DNA of 64,000 nt from NCBI GenBank assembly GCA_022266195.1, contig WHVY01000002.1, forward strand, positions 2,433,001 to 2,497,000, written 5' to 3'. This DNA is from Tetranychus cinnabarinus. Taxonomy: Eukaryota > Arthropoda > Arachnida > Trombidiformes > Tetranychidae. Every line of letters begins with the position of its first letter. The first letter of the stretch is position 1. A program made the translations under genes and the position numbers. Positions 49,201-54,704 of this stretch are shown here, piece after piece. Under the pieces are notes generated by a model that made no database searches, was not told the origin of the DNA, and saw only the letters and a program-made list of their open reading frames with translations.

Positions 49201-51227
49201 CCATTCTTTAATTTGATTACATTTTCATTATCATTATGCTTATTATTATTATTAGATCAACTCAAATGGGTTTCCTTTTAATTACTTTTCTCATGGTAAC
49301 ATCAACATTAATCAGTTTCTGGTTGGCAGCAGTAAATAATTATCCGCCAACAATTGTATCAACATCACCAGCCACACCGTAAGCCTTGCCTTAATCAACC
49401 CAAAGCAACTCATTATTCCAATGCAAACTTTCATAAATCTTCTTATCGAAATTCAATTTCAATATATCGTGAGAGGAAGTGAGAAGAGTGAGAGGAGAAA
49501 AGACAGAAAAAGAAAATACAAATTTTCAACTCTTCTATTGTATGGAAATTTTCATTCATCTGGATAACAGATTGAAGAAAGAAGAACAAGTGAAAAAGGA
49601 AAATGTTTGCAAGAAAATAAAATTCAGAGAATTATCTTGTCAATTCTTGAATAATAATATTTCACGAATTGAAAAGTATAAAAATAGAGTAAAGAAAACA
49701 AAATTGAATCTGAAAATATCGAGAAGAAGAAAATGTAAAGTTTGCAAAAAGGAAGAAAATGATCATGAAATGAATATCTTTTTTTTACTCGATAGTGACT
49801 AACAAATTATTGAAACTTTTGTCCAACCATTTCTTATTCCTACTTTGAAAATATTCAGGGAAAGATGGAATTTCATTTTGGATTATTATTACAAACCTTG
49901 GACTCATCTATCAAGTTACCTGATTGGCCTAATATTTGGTTATCTGTTGGCTTCAAAGAGAAAATTTAAATTCTCAAAGATTACATTTCTTTTGGTTACC
50001 TTTTCCAGTCTTGTATCGACTTTTGTTTCCCTTTACGGTATTTACCCTTGGAATGCTGGTCAACAAGTAAACACTATTTTGGGTTCAACTTATGCAGCCA
50101 CATTTCGGTCAATCTGGTCATTCAATGTTGCACTCTTTATCTTTTATCTAGCTCACCATCGTTCAAGTAAGAATCTTGATTTGACTTTTTTTTCGAAAAA
50201 ATTTTTTCAACACTTTTCATTTCGAACCTTTTCCAGTTTGAAATTCACTTTGAAGGACAAAACTTTTGGAAGCTGTTTTATGATAAAAAATTGAATGTCG
50301 ACTAATAATCGTAATAATAGGGAACAAAAAATGTTCAATAATGAATAGACTAATTTGCTCCTTTATCAACATATTTAGTTAACATTAATCAAAGTTGAAT
50401 TTTTTAATTGCAATCCTAATTGAATTAACACGATAACAATTAACAAGCTACAATTAATAGTCTGACTTTTCTCTCTGCTTTTCCATTCTTCTTTTCACTG
50501 TTAATTTAATAATTGCAAGTAAAAACATTTTTCATCATTTTACTTTACATTCATTGCTCTTCCATTAACATGAACATTTCAACAATAAATATCATTTCTT
50601 TTGACAGTAAAAATGAAAATCTCCACTTTTTTGCTCGTCTGTCTCATCTTTTCCAACAATTCATTATCATGATTCAATGGAATGGTAAAAACAAGTAAAT
50701 TAATGAGCAACTCTGCTTTATTTGTTCAGAGAGAAAAGACAAAAATTGAATGAAAAACACGAAAATTTGATTTGTTTGTCGGGATAAAGGAAAGAATGGA
50801 AAAACTTTTGTCCTGTTTTTTCGACAAATCCTCAAGTCTATCTTTTAATGAAACAAATACATTTATCTGATTTTCCTTTTTTTTCTCTCTTTCCTCAGGT
50901 ATTCTGTATAAATGTTTATCATGGAAGGGTATTATTCCTTTGAGCAGATTAACTTATATGGCTTATTTATTGCATCCCTTCATTATATGGTATCATTATG
51001 GTTCAACTCGGCAACCTTTAACTGGCTCCGGTTATTCAATGTTTCACAGTTTTCTGGCCTTTTATTTTTTCACTTATTTGGTGTCATTTGTGGCTGGATT
51101 GTTACTTGAATCACCTTTTATTTGCCTAATTAAACTGATTACATCGGCTAAGGGTAGTCAGTTTAAAGACTCTCAACAGCATTTACGATCAAAGTCAACC
51201 AATAAGCTCGTCTATCCTTCACCGTGA
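21936..51227 (+). CDS. NRF-6-like (nose resistant to fluoxetine) acyltransferase 3 family membrane protein, 10 exons
   Basis: Exons: 21936-22212, 23329-23567, 45900-46108, 46533-46660, 47993-48238, 48305-48654, 48870-48949, 49256-49378, 49859-50166 and 50899-51227. The sum is 2289 nt, exactly 762 codons plus stop, with matching phases at all junctions. There is a signal peptide (MKFTCILCYLVFTLG...), then the extracellular NRF domain (LGRYDEC, GQYC, GLCTPSTC, GNEC). A membrane segment at about residues 238-260 follows. The acyltransferase-3 region has HGIRVL with the expected His near residue 342, VDTFFLLSGLL near 391, HSWYLSNDFQF, KPWTHLSSYLIG and YLLHPFIIWYHYGSTR. From family knowledge, C. 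elegans NRF-6/NDG-4 are multi-pass proteins involved in drug and lipid uptake. The acyl substrate is unknown. The start was chosen at the ATG opening the signal peptide. Intron 2 (22.3 kb) hosts the receptor cluster. Confidence 0.88.
22213..23328 (+). other. NRF-like intron 1
   Basis: 1.1 kb of AT-rich sequence ending in TTTTGATAG. A GATGATGATAATGATGAT microsatellite lies at about 23244-23261. No other gene is seen. Confidence 0.75.
23329..23567 (+). CDS. NRF-like exon 2: central NRF domain
   Basis: 239 nt. It begins with two bases completing the codon split in exon 1 and ends in phase 0 at GATCAG|GTTAGT. It encodes FDSSGKLPITGLLEGS, then LGRYDECLSVQ and ILQGQYCSLLIRPP, two of the conserved cysteines of the NRF domain. 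The next coding exon is 22.3 kb away. Confidence 0.85.
27045..27265 (-). pseudogene. gustatory-receptor-like fragment (last exon plus splice donor)
   Basis: The last exon at 27191-27045 is complete (NDIFIARMALSD...TFANLFTINNSF, stop TGA). The intron and the final codons of exon 1 (ending at 27257) are also kept. Beyond about 27266 the rest of exon 1 is missing. The sequence jumps to the TTGACCGCAGTTTTATCGAT block that normally lies several hundred bp upstream of family members. A deletion has therefore removed nearly all of exon 1 and the proximal promoter. Confidence 0.8.
27266..27803. other. spacer between receptor fragment and receptor 1
   Basis: This spacer holds the relic of the conserved upstream block (about 27275-27345) and, near 27767-27772, an AATAAA on the minus strand about 32 nt past the receptor 1 stop. 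The word AACCATTTATT recurs at the same place after several family members, so it is probably the shared polyadenylation signal. Confidence 0.6.
27804..28992 (-). CDS. gustatory-receptor-like 7-TM chemoreceptor 1 (intact)
   Basis: Exon 1 is 28992-28018 and ends CATGAA|GTAAGT. Exon 2 is 27950-27804. The junction is phase 0 and the product is 373 residues. If translation starts at the family-conserved MSSPT methionine (28950) it is 359. Seven hydrophobic segments are seen, the last lying in the short terminal exon (TFANLFTINNSF...ALASFIY). Conserved family strings include GYILPSKYI, KRNRRLNLN, FNEIN(A/S)QIAALN, YAVRST and LSRQGLEDLYE. The architecture, with a long first exon and a short last exon carrying TM7, fits arthropod gustatory receptors (7tm_7 superfamily), although the classic TYhhhhhQF ending is not literally present. 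It lies antisense in NRF-like intron 2. Confidence 0.75.
28993..29676. other. spacer between receptors 1 and 2
   Basis: This spacer carries upstream sequence shared with other family members: a GAAAACACAAAGGCAGGTTT word, a TCAATCATTCAATTTT word, and the TGAGAGCTTGGAAGATATT...TTTATCGATT block at about 29380-29470. The pattern shows that each gene was duplicated together with about 0.5-1 kb of 5' flank. Confidence 0.65.
29677..30799 (-). pseudogene. gustatory-receptor-like 2, frameshifted and with a TM7 deletion
   Basis: Exon 1 is 30799-29845, with METPQVTVEMSSPT at the start. Exon 1 from the MSSPT methionine is 928 nt, against 933 in intact relatives. The net 5-nt loss lies near 30450, just after FISTIELLS, and shifts the frame before KRNRRLNLN. 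The last exon, 29778-29677, is 102 nt instead of 147. An in-frame loss of 45 nt removes GFTFANLFTINNSFI, the core of TM7, so ...ALSDV joins TSMFTLSL directly. Two independent lesions make a functional receptor very unlikely. Confidence 0.8.
31105..31542. mobile_element. hairpin MITE (438 bp), GGGAACATACCC termini
   Basis: GGGAACATACCCAAGTATGA at 31105 is inverted at 31523-31542. Pairing continues inward with interruptions (GCTATCTTTTCGATTT..., CGCCTTTTTTCTTGAAAA...), giving arms of about 170 nt around a loop near 31276-31370. It has no coding capacity. Comparison with the empty paralogous flank at about 33700 (TCTTTGTAATATTC) places the insertion at TTTGTAA. The target duplication is not clear (TTACAA against TTAGTAA). 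Confidence 0.75.
31680..32219. other. spacer 5' of receptor 2 / 3' of receptor 3
   Basis: Non-coding. It contains GTTAGTGCCAGTATTTGAAT at about 31730, which is the empty-site counterpart of the element inserted at 39594. It also contains ACACAACTATTTGATTGAAA at about 31975, the empty-site counterpart of the element inserted at 34070. Confidence 0.7.
32220..33366 (-). CDS. gustatory-receptor-like 7-TM chemoreceptor 3 (intact)
   Basis: Exon 1 is 33366-32434 and exon 2 is 32366-32220; the product is 359 residues. The start is the ATG of MFSPTS. The more upstream codons in frame include no ATG. Membrane segments lie roughly at residues 28-50, 68-90, 122-145, 150-175, 245-265, 275-298 and in the last exon. 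The donor follows TATCAAGAA (relatives have TATCATGAA). Family strings GYILPSKYIIGPVTK, YAVRST-like YSHAVRST and VNNLSRQGLEDLYEF are present. No lesion was seen. Confidence 0.75.
33367..34069. other. spacer 5' of receptor 3
   Basis: Shared family 5' flank: the GAAAACACAAAGGCAGGT word at about 33570, then TCAATCATTCAATTTTTTGT, then the GAGAGCTGGGAAGATATTT...TTATCGATTGAAGC block at about 33800-33880. No frame is conserved. Confidence 0.6.
34070..34638. mobile_element. Tc1/mariner-type hairpin MITE (569 bp) in a TA target
   Basis: TTGGGGTCTTCAATATATTT at 34070 is inverted at the right end (34619-34638) with one early difference. Arms of about 150 nt pair with few mismatches. Both ends abut TA (34068-34069 and 34639-34640). 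Removing the element and one TA restores ACACAACTATTTCATTGAAA, matching the paralogous flank at about 31975. It has no open frame, so it must be mobilised in trans. Confidence 0.85.
34751..35899 (-). CDS. gustatory-receptor-like 7-TM chemoreceptor 4 (intact)
   Basis: Exon 1 is 35899-34964 and exon 2 is 34897-34751; the product is 360 residues from the MSSPTGTTNPPK start. Seven hydrophobic segments and all family strings are present. The 3' third of exon 1, the intron and the last exon are almost identical to receptor 5, including the intron. The 5' half differs much more, suggesting gene conversion or recent partial duplication. Confidence 0.75.
35900..36440. other. spacer 5' of receptor 4
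   Basis: The first part is family 5' flank (GACACAAAGGCAGGTTTAAA near 36050). The stretch at about 36260-36440 is unlike the rest of the cluster and slightly GC-richer, with an inverted CTTGTGTA...TACACAAG at about 36373-36400. Its origin is unknown. Confidence 0.5.
36441..37744 (-). mobile_element. Tc1/mariner-superfamily transposon, nearly complete copy (1304 bp)
   Basis: Terminal inverted repeats ACCTGTGGGCTTAAATTTAT (left, 36441) and a right end reading ATAAATTTGCGCACTTAGGT (to 37744) match imperfectly when inverted. TA flanks both ends (36439-36440 and 37745-37746), as expected for Tc1/mariner insertion. It carries one transposase reading frame on the minus strand with a premature stop. 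It is inserted between receptors 4 and 5. Confidence 0.85.
36609..37583 (-). pseudogene. Tc1/mariner (DD37E-like) transposase, inactivated by an in-frame stop
   Basis: From the ATG at 37583 it has an N-terminal helix-turn-helix region (CSRAQIVRKLCEFGVPRSTA...), then the DDE catalytic core with LDDEKYFNING (first Asp) and FWPDLASSHYS (second Asp). It ends in NPPNCPELRPI, where the family has Glu. Here the codon is TAA (36740-36738), one base from GAA. Thirty-seven residues separate the second Asp from this position, fitting the ITmD37E subgroup. The frame stays open for 42 more codons with the usual tail (TFWSHLKAKVYADG...), to a TGA at 36609. The intact distal frame suggests the stop is recent. 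An upstream TTG in frame is not a likely start. Confidence 0.85.
37884..39029 (-). CDS. gustatory-receptor-like 7-TM chemoreceptor 5 (intact)
   Basis: Exon 1 is 39029-38097 and exon 2 is 38030-37884; the product is 359 residues. In the codon aligned with METPQ of receptor 2 there is GTG, so translation should begin at MSSPTRPNPPK. Seven hydrophobic segments are present, with family strings GYILPSKYILGPVTK, YSYAVRSTKYAEK and LSRQGLEDLYEF. The distal exon 1, intron and last exon nearly match receptor 4. Confidence 0.75.
39030..39593. other. spacer 5' of receptor 5
   Basis: Shared family 5' flank, including AAAACACAAAGGCAGGTTTA at about 39220 and TCAATCATTCAATTTTTGTC at about 39330. No independent gene. 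Confidence 0.6.
39594..40165. mobile_element. deletion derivative of the Tc1/mariner element (572 bp)
   Basis: ACCTATGCGCAGAAATTCTT at 39594 is inverted as AAGAATTTCTGCGCATAGGT to 40165. TA lies outside each end. The termini resemble those of the 36441-37744 transposon. The stretch at about 39836-39880 (AGCCACAAAGCCACCAGCAT...) resembles the transposase 3' end at about 36684-36722. It is an internally deleted, non-coding relative that would depend on transposase from elsewhere. Confidence 0.8.
40166..40679. other. spacer between the deletion derivative and receptor 6
   Basis: Non-coding. It includes ATTTAAATAGCGTTGATG (about 40173), whose undisturbed counterpart is at about 31742, and the AATAAA-type poly(A) context of receptor 6 (AACCTTTTATTG). 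Confidence 0.6.
40680..41828 (-). pseudogene. gustatory-receptor-like 6, single frameshift
   Basis: Exon 1 is 41828-40895, 934 nt against 933 in intact relatives. Exon 2 is 40826-40680 and is intact. The frame is lost near 41430, after LLIPFIC. The product in the other frame resumes as MVYMESEIQNAGIFKV and matches the family to the end. A one-base insertion in TGTAAACG explains this. Everything else looks functional, so this is either a young pseudogene, an allelic null, or an assembly error. The codon aligned with the METPQ methionine is GTG, and the likely start is MSLLTSPNPPK. Confidence 0.75.
41829..42414. other. spacer 5' of receptor 6
   Basis: Non-coding, with diverged family 5' flank (TCATGAAAGCACATAAAATG, TCCAATCAATCATCCAATTT). 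The word TTATTGAAATTC at about 42372 is the probable poly(A) context of receptor 7. Confidence 0.6.
42415..43523 (-). CDS. gustatory-receptor-like 7-TM chemoreceptor 7 (start codon shifted)
   Basis: Exon 1 is 43523-42627 and exon 2 is 42561-42415; the product is 347 residues. The MSSPT methionine of relatives is ATA here (VAISFPTS) and no upstream in-frame ATG was found. The first usable start is KKMIVEEYILPSKY, giving a slightly shorter N-terminus. Seven hydrophobic segments and the family strings are intact. It is closest in this window to receptor 8, with shared LQAAFNQIN, PLCNYTTK and FEPN/CEPN variants. Confidence 0.7.
43524..44223. other. spacer between receptors 7 and 8
   Basis: Non-coding, diverged family 5' flank. 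TTAACCATTTAATAAAATTC at about 44179 lies just past the stop of receptor 8 on the minus strand. Confidence 0.6.
44224..45336 (-). CDS. gustatory-receptor-like 7-TM chemoreceptor 8 (intact)
   Basis: Exon 1 is 45336-44440 and exon 2 is 44370-44224; the product is 347 residues from MILEGFILPSKYILG. As in receptor 7, the more N-terminal methionine is lost (VEILIYLSTS) and translation should begin at KKM. Seven hydrophobic segments are present. The last exon reads TFGNLFTINNSF, where the others have TFANLFT. It is the first receptor 5' of NRF-like exon 3, lying 560 bp from it on the opposite strand. Confidence 0.72.
45337..45899. other. end of NRF-like intron 2, 5' flank of receptor 8
   Basis: Non-coding. 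It should contain both the receptor 8 promoter on the minus strand and the branch site and acceptor for NRF-like exon 3. TCAATCATTCAATTTTTGTC at about 45667 is the last copy of the family flank word. Confidence 0.6.
45900..46108 (+). CDS. NRF-like exon 3: end of the NRF domain
   Basis: 209 nt, phase 0 to phase 2. The acceptor is TATTTTCAG and the donor is AT|GTAAGT. It encodes IGLCTPSTCTPDEIRR and VGNECDVS, the last three conserved Cys of the NRF domain, then the start of the first membrane segment (NVHLII). Confidence 0.85.
46533..46660 (+). CDS. NRF-like exon 4: first membrane segment
   Basis: 128 nt, phase 2 to phase 1. The acceptor GATTAG at 46531-46532 is chosen over the stronger-looking CTTACAG at 46478-46479. 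The latter would read t-tca-ttt-tga and stop at once with this phase. With 46533 the product runs VHLIIITFLVAFGLLVITATLVDI, a single well-sized membrane helix. Donor is AATG|GTGAGT. Confidence 0.75.
46661..47992 (+). other. NRF-like intron 4
   Basis: 1.3 kb, containing the hAT-like hairpin element at 47315-47897 only 95 bp from the acceptor. A frame at 46811-47034 follows a good-looking acceptor (CTCTTCTAG) and fits the phase. However, it ends in a stop without a matching donor and has no family resemblance, so it is left out. Confidence 0.65.
47315..47897. mobile_element. hAT-like hairpin MITE (583 bp) with 8-bp target duplication
   Basis: GGTAAGGTTGTACGAAACTC at 47315 is inverted at the right end (47878-47897). 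Arms of about 255 nt pair with only a few mismatches around a loop of about 75 nt (47570-47645). TTTTATTG is repeated exactly at 47307-47314 and 47898-47905. An 8-bp duplication is the hAT superfamily signature. It encodes no protein. Confidence 0.88.
47993..48238 (+). CDS. NRF-like exon 5: start of the acyltransferase-3 domain
   Basis: 246 nt, phase 1 to phase 1. The acceptor is CATCTTCTTCAG and the donor is TACA|GTAAGC. It encodes a Ser-rich linker (PSLSLSSDRP), then FLKCFSIRRNAKSIL and HIHGIRVLTMAWIICGHTFG, the signature of the family. His342 is the conserved residue proposed as catalytic in acyltransferase-3 proteins. Confidence 0.85.
48305..48654 (+). CDS. NRF-like exon 6: acyltransferase core
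   Basis: 350 nt, phase 1 to phase 0. The acceptor is TTTTCCAG and the donor is ACATC|GTGAGT. It encodes VDTFFLLSGLLTVYSVW and a second block with RYIRLTPPYLVAIGIAL and CYSTWWTNLLYINNF, all well conserved in NRF-6-like proteins. Confidence 0.88.
48870..48949 (+). CDS. NRF-like exon 7
   Basis: 80 nt, phase 0 to phase 2. The acceptor is TTCTTTCAG and the donor is GTCAG|GTAAAA. It encodes CLMHSWYLSNDFQFHII, the conserved WYLxxDxQF motif, followed by a membrane segment. Confidence 0.85.
49256..49378 (+). CDS. NRF-like exon 8
   Basis: 123 nt, phase 2 to phase 2. The acceptor is TTATTATTAG and the donor is CACC|GTAAGC. It encodes a membrane helix (MGFLLITFLMVTSTLISFW) and a Pro/Thr/Ser-rich loop. 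Confidence 0.8.
49379..49858 (+). other. NRF-like intron 8
   Basis: 480 bp, purine-rich on the plus strand (many GAGA, AAGAAG and AGAAAA words). The lysine-rich open frame at 49479-49802 reflects this composition and shows no family similarity. Confidence 0.7.
49859..50166 (+). CDS. NRF-like exon 9
   Basis: 308 nt, phase 2 to phase 1. The acceptor is AATATTCAG and the donor is TTCAA|GTAAGA. It encodes YYKPWTHLSSYLIGLIFGYL, the family's KPxTRxxxYxxGxxxG motif (the usual Arg is His here), then two further membrane helices. Confidence 0.85.
50167..50898 (+). other. NRF-like intron 9
   Basis: 730 bp of AT-rich sequence ending in a long pyrimidine tract (TTTTTTTCTCTCTTTCCTCAG). No other feature seen. 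Confidence 0.75.
50899..51227 (+). CDS. NRF-like exon 10: C-terminus and stop
   Basis: 329 nt, phase 1 to a TGA at 51225-51227. It encodes PLSRLTYMAYLLHPFIIWYH, the conserved C-terminal membrane block of the family, then a last helix (FAGLLLESP-like VAGLLLESPF) and a basic cytoplasmic tail. Confidence 0.85.
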
Positions 51228-51291
51228 TGAGTTTTGGCATAAAAATTTTCTCATAAGTTCTTTCGTCTTCACATTCACTAATGAATGAATT

Positions 51292-51297
51292 AATAAA
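51292..51297 (+). terminator. polyadenylation signal of the NRF-like gene
   Basis: AATAAA 65 nt past the stop codon, with a second AATAAA about 60 nt further on. It fits a short 3' untranslated region but has not been tested. Confidence 0.5.
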
Positions 51298-51656
51298 AAA
51301 ATACCTTTTTAAAGCTTCTAACATGTTAAATGGTGGAAATAACTGAAAAAATTGTAAATAAACTATTATCATAATTAAAATATTAATAATTTTCTGAGAA
51401 ACTGCCATTTATGCTATTTATTTATGTATTATCTTATGAACATTGAAATTCCTGAATCTTCATTTATTTCAAGCTGATTCAACTTGTGAAGATCGCGCCT
51501 CCACCTATTGATGAATAATATAAACATACTTTGAGACTCGCATTTTCAGTTTAGATTGAGTTAGCTGATCAGATGAGTTTAAACCTCAAAAATTGTTCTT
51601 TACTCGATTCCAGTTGAACATATGCCCAGTCTTATACGTAGATGAGTGTTTGAAGG

Positions 51657-51841
51657 TGGCACAAACACTGCAACAACTTTTTTTCCTTGACTGGCTTACT
51701 GAGAGATGTGAAGGTGAGTAGACTGTTAGCCGAATCGCACACTTGACTATACTTGAGTAGCTCGATGAGATTGATCGAAGCCCATTAGAATCACTTGATT
51801 TGGATACAGAAACTATCAGCAGTCCTTCAATAGCTGAATAA
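51657..51841 (-). pseudogene. decayed copy of part of the Dscam-like Ig3 exon
   Basis: The sequence corresponds to about 4107-4318 in the Dscam-like gene: YSAIEGLLIVS...SKSSDSNGLRSISS...VKCAIRLTVYS against YSTTDGLLIIS...PKSSDSNEYRCISS...VKCEIRLTVYS. The disulfide Cys after EYR is Ser, the YxC motif is lost, and about 30 nt are missing. It has no splice context. It is the only coding relic of that gene on this side of the NRF-like gene. Confidence 0.8.
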
Positions 51842-52887
51842 TTAAAGGGTGTTGCGTTATCCGAATGGAGATTATCAGATCAAAGATGAAAGTTTGCAAT
51901 TTCTATTGAACATTTCCATCTTTATCAGTAGTCTGATCTCCATTCAATAAGAAAATTGAAACAAGAAACAATAACATTCCTTGGATGAGTCGATTGAGCT
52001 TTACTAAAGACAATAAGACGATTTCAAGTTTAATGCTTGTTCTCAGTAGAATTTAATGATTTTCTATTTGATTGTAAATCAACAGTCTTTGTATGACATG
52101 GTAAACCAGTGAAACAGTCGATATTTAAAATTTCATATTTCCAGACCATGAATAAACTGCAGATTTTCTTGATAGTCATTGATCATTTGACTGTAATCCA
52201 ATAGAGGGAAGCACTATGAATATCTGTAACCAGAAATGAACAGTCTCAGAATTCGACAGAATTTTTTTAAGAGGCGATCTAACTATCTAACCCTAATAAG
52301 GACAACTCAACGTTGGTTTGGAAAATTTCGTTCAGGGTGCAGTCGAATATGCACCCGTGTGTCAGTGAAGGGCTGAAACTGCTTTTAATCGATAAAACTG
52401 CGGTCAATACATATTCGCACAAAAAGATAAATGTGATTAATATCTTCCAAGCTCTCATTAGGGGACCAATAAATTCACTATCCTTTCGAATCAATGAAAA
52501 CTGTCATAAGTTGGAATAATTATTTCTGTTCTCAATATCAACTACCTAATACAATATGTATGCTCCATAGAAGGTTTTTTTGACAGAAAATTGAATGATT
52601 GATTTAATAAGTTTTGATTACAATTGGATCAAGATTAAAATGCGTCGTAAAATGCACAATAACTTTGATTATAAATTAAAAATCAATGATGATTTAAACC
52701 TTCCTTTGTGTTTTCCCAATTTTCTTTGGTCGTTTTATTGATATATGCTAGTTAAGCCATAAATTGATCGAAGAACCCTGGGTTCCCATTTGGACTAAGC
52801 AAATTATTAATAGAATAGAGCCTTTCGTCAAACTGATTTCAAGAAAACTACTCAGTTTTCGTGCAAACACCGCAAGTTACAGTTGAA
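51842..52887. other. spacer 5' of receptor 9
   Basis: Non-coding. The block at about 52335-52480 is the plus-strand version of the conserved receptor upstream block (TTTTATCGATTAAAAGCAG complement, TCTTCCAAGCTCTCATTAG). It is followed by TGATTTAATAAGTTTTGATT and a CATAAATTGATCGAAGAACC word shared with other receptors. This gene was thus copied with its 5' flank. Confidence 0.65.
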
Positions 52888-54039
52888 ATGTCCTCACCAA
52901 CAAGATCGAATCCACCCAAGCAAATTATCCTCAAAGGGTACATTTTACCCTCCAAATACATACTTGGACCAGTAACCAAAATCATGCTGTTGTTTACCAT
53001 CGCTTTTTGTCCTGCTTTCAAAATTGCCGTTTATTCTATTGATGTTTTTCAAAATTACGGTTACACGACAAAGAAATCGATCTTTGAGTGGGTTGATCTC
53101 TGCATTTTTTTAATCATTTTGTCACTCAAAGTTTTCGTGGTTTTGTTTGGCTTTAATTCGGATTATTTCAAAAAATTTATTTCTACTTTTGAGCCACTAT
53201 CTATTGAGTTTAATAACACAACTGTGGGTAAAATCAAACGAAATCGTCGATTAAATCTCAACATTCTTGCTGCATCTTTTATTAGCTACTCTATACTTTT
53301 GATGGTCTACGTTTCACCATACATGAAAAAACTAGGCACAACTAGAGTAACTCTTCTTATTATTGATGAATTCTTCATCGTATTTGGATCATTATTCCTG
53401 TACAACATGGTTTGCAACATTTGCATCTGTTTACATGCTGCTTTCAATGAAATTAATGCACAAATTGCTGCTTTAAACGAAACATCAAACCGACTGTTTA
53501 ATTCATTCCGTGAAATCAGAAGCTTAAGAAAAAAATACAGTTATGCAGTTCGATCGACAAAATATGCTGAGAAGTTGTTTCGCTGTTTTATAACACTATT
53601 TTATATTGAATACTTTTCATATAACATCATGAATATTGTTAAATTATTTGGACCACAGGCAAAAATCGAACCAATTTATCTATCATCCATATGCATGCAA
53701 ACAATTCATTTGATGCTCCTGACTTATAACTTGGTCTCAGTGAACAACTTATCTCGCCAAGGATTGGATGATTTGTATGAACTTTCATTCAAATTAAACT
53801 CAATCCATCTATATCATGAAGTAAGTCAATAATAGAATCTCAATTAATCCCAAAAATGGACTTTTATTAATACTTTCCAATTTTTCTTCTAGAATGACAT
53901 ATTCATCGCTCGAATGGCATTAAGTGACGTTGGCTTTACTTTCGCCAATCTCTTTACCATAAACAACAGTTTCATTATATCCATGTTCACGCTTTCATTA
54001 ACACTTATAATTGCCTTGGCAAGTTTCATTTATCATTGA
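52888..54039 (+). CDS. gustatory-receptor-like 7-TM chemoreceptor 9 (intact, plus strand)
   Basis: Exon 1 is 52888-53820 and exon 2 is 53893-54039; the product is 359 residues from MSSPTRSNPPK. The codon nine positions upstream, ATG in receptor 2, is GTG here. Seven hydrophobic segments are present, and the last exon reads TFANLFTINNSFIISMF. It is the only family member in the window outside the NRF-like intron and on the plus strand. It sits 1.7 kb downstream of the NRF-like stop in the same direction. Confidence 0.75.
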
Positions 54040-54704
54040 TAAGCAAAGAAATGTGCATATGTAAATGTGGGAAATTAAGTTCTGTATTATAATTTCACGA
54101 CATAGTTCATTCCACGGCCCAAAGGGTGGTCCTATCCCTGTAAATCAATTAAAATATGGCATATGCTTTGAAAGTCGAAATAATTATTTCTGAACTCAGT
54201 ATAATATGAATATTGTAAAGAAAATTTCAGTTGACATAAAAATGAATGATTGATTCAATTATTATTGATCACAATTGAATTATTTTCGTCAAAAAATTCA
54301 TAATAAAGATTTTAAATTAAGTGTTTAAACCTGCCTTTGTATTTTCATAATCTTCCTTTCTTCGTTTCATTCAATTGCTAGACTGCATTCATATTTGTAG
54401 GTCAAGCCATGAATCATTAATTGATTGACGAGCTCTGAATTCTAATTGGAACAAAAGCAGAAAAGTTACAAAGTCAAAAACACGTCAATAGAAATCATAT
54501 GAAGTCGGAAAGATCCAGAAATAAGTCATAGATTTGGCTGCAGTTGATAGCTCGATATTGAAATTCAAAATTTAAAAGCTCATCTGAGCACATTGTACTT
54601 TTTCACTCTTGATGTGCGTTAACATGAACTGCTTGGAAGCTGTCTGATAAAACTGTAATTATTAAAATTTAAATTGATAAGAGATATAAGAAGTTTTTTC
54701 CTTC
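54040..54704. other. spacer between receptor 9 and the duplicated promoter block
   Basis: Non-coding. It carries diverged, partly inverted-looking receptor flank words (AATGAATGATTGATTCAATT at about 54240). No poly(A) signal as clear as in the minus-strand members was found. Confidence 0.5.

Noticed and set aside
49479..49802. 107-codon Lys-rich open frame in NRF-like intron 8
   Set aside because: Created by purine-rich intron sequence. The host exons on both sides splice in phase without it.
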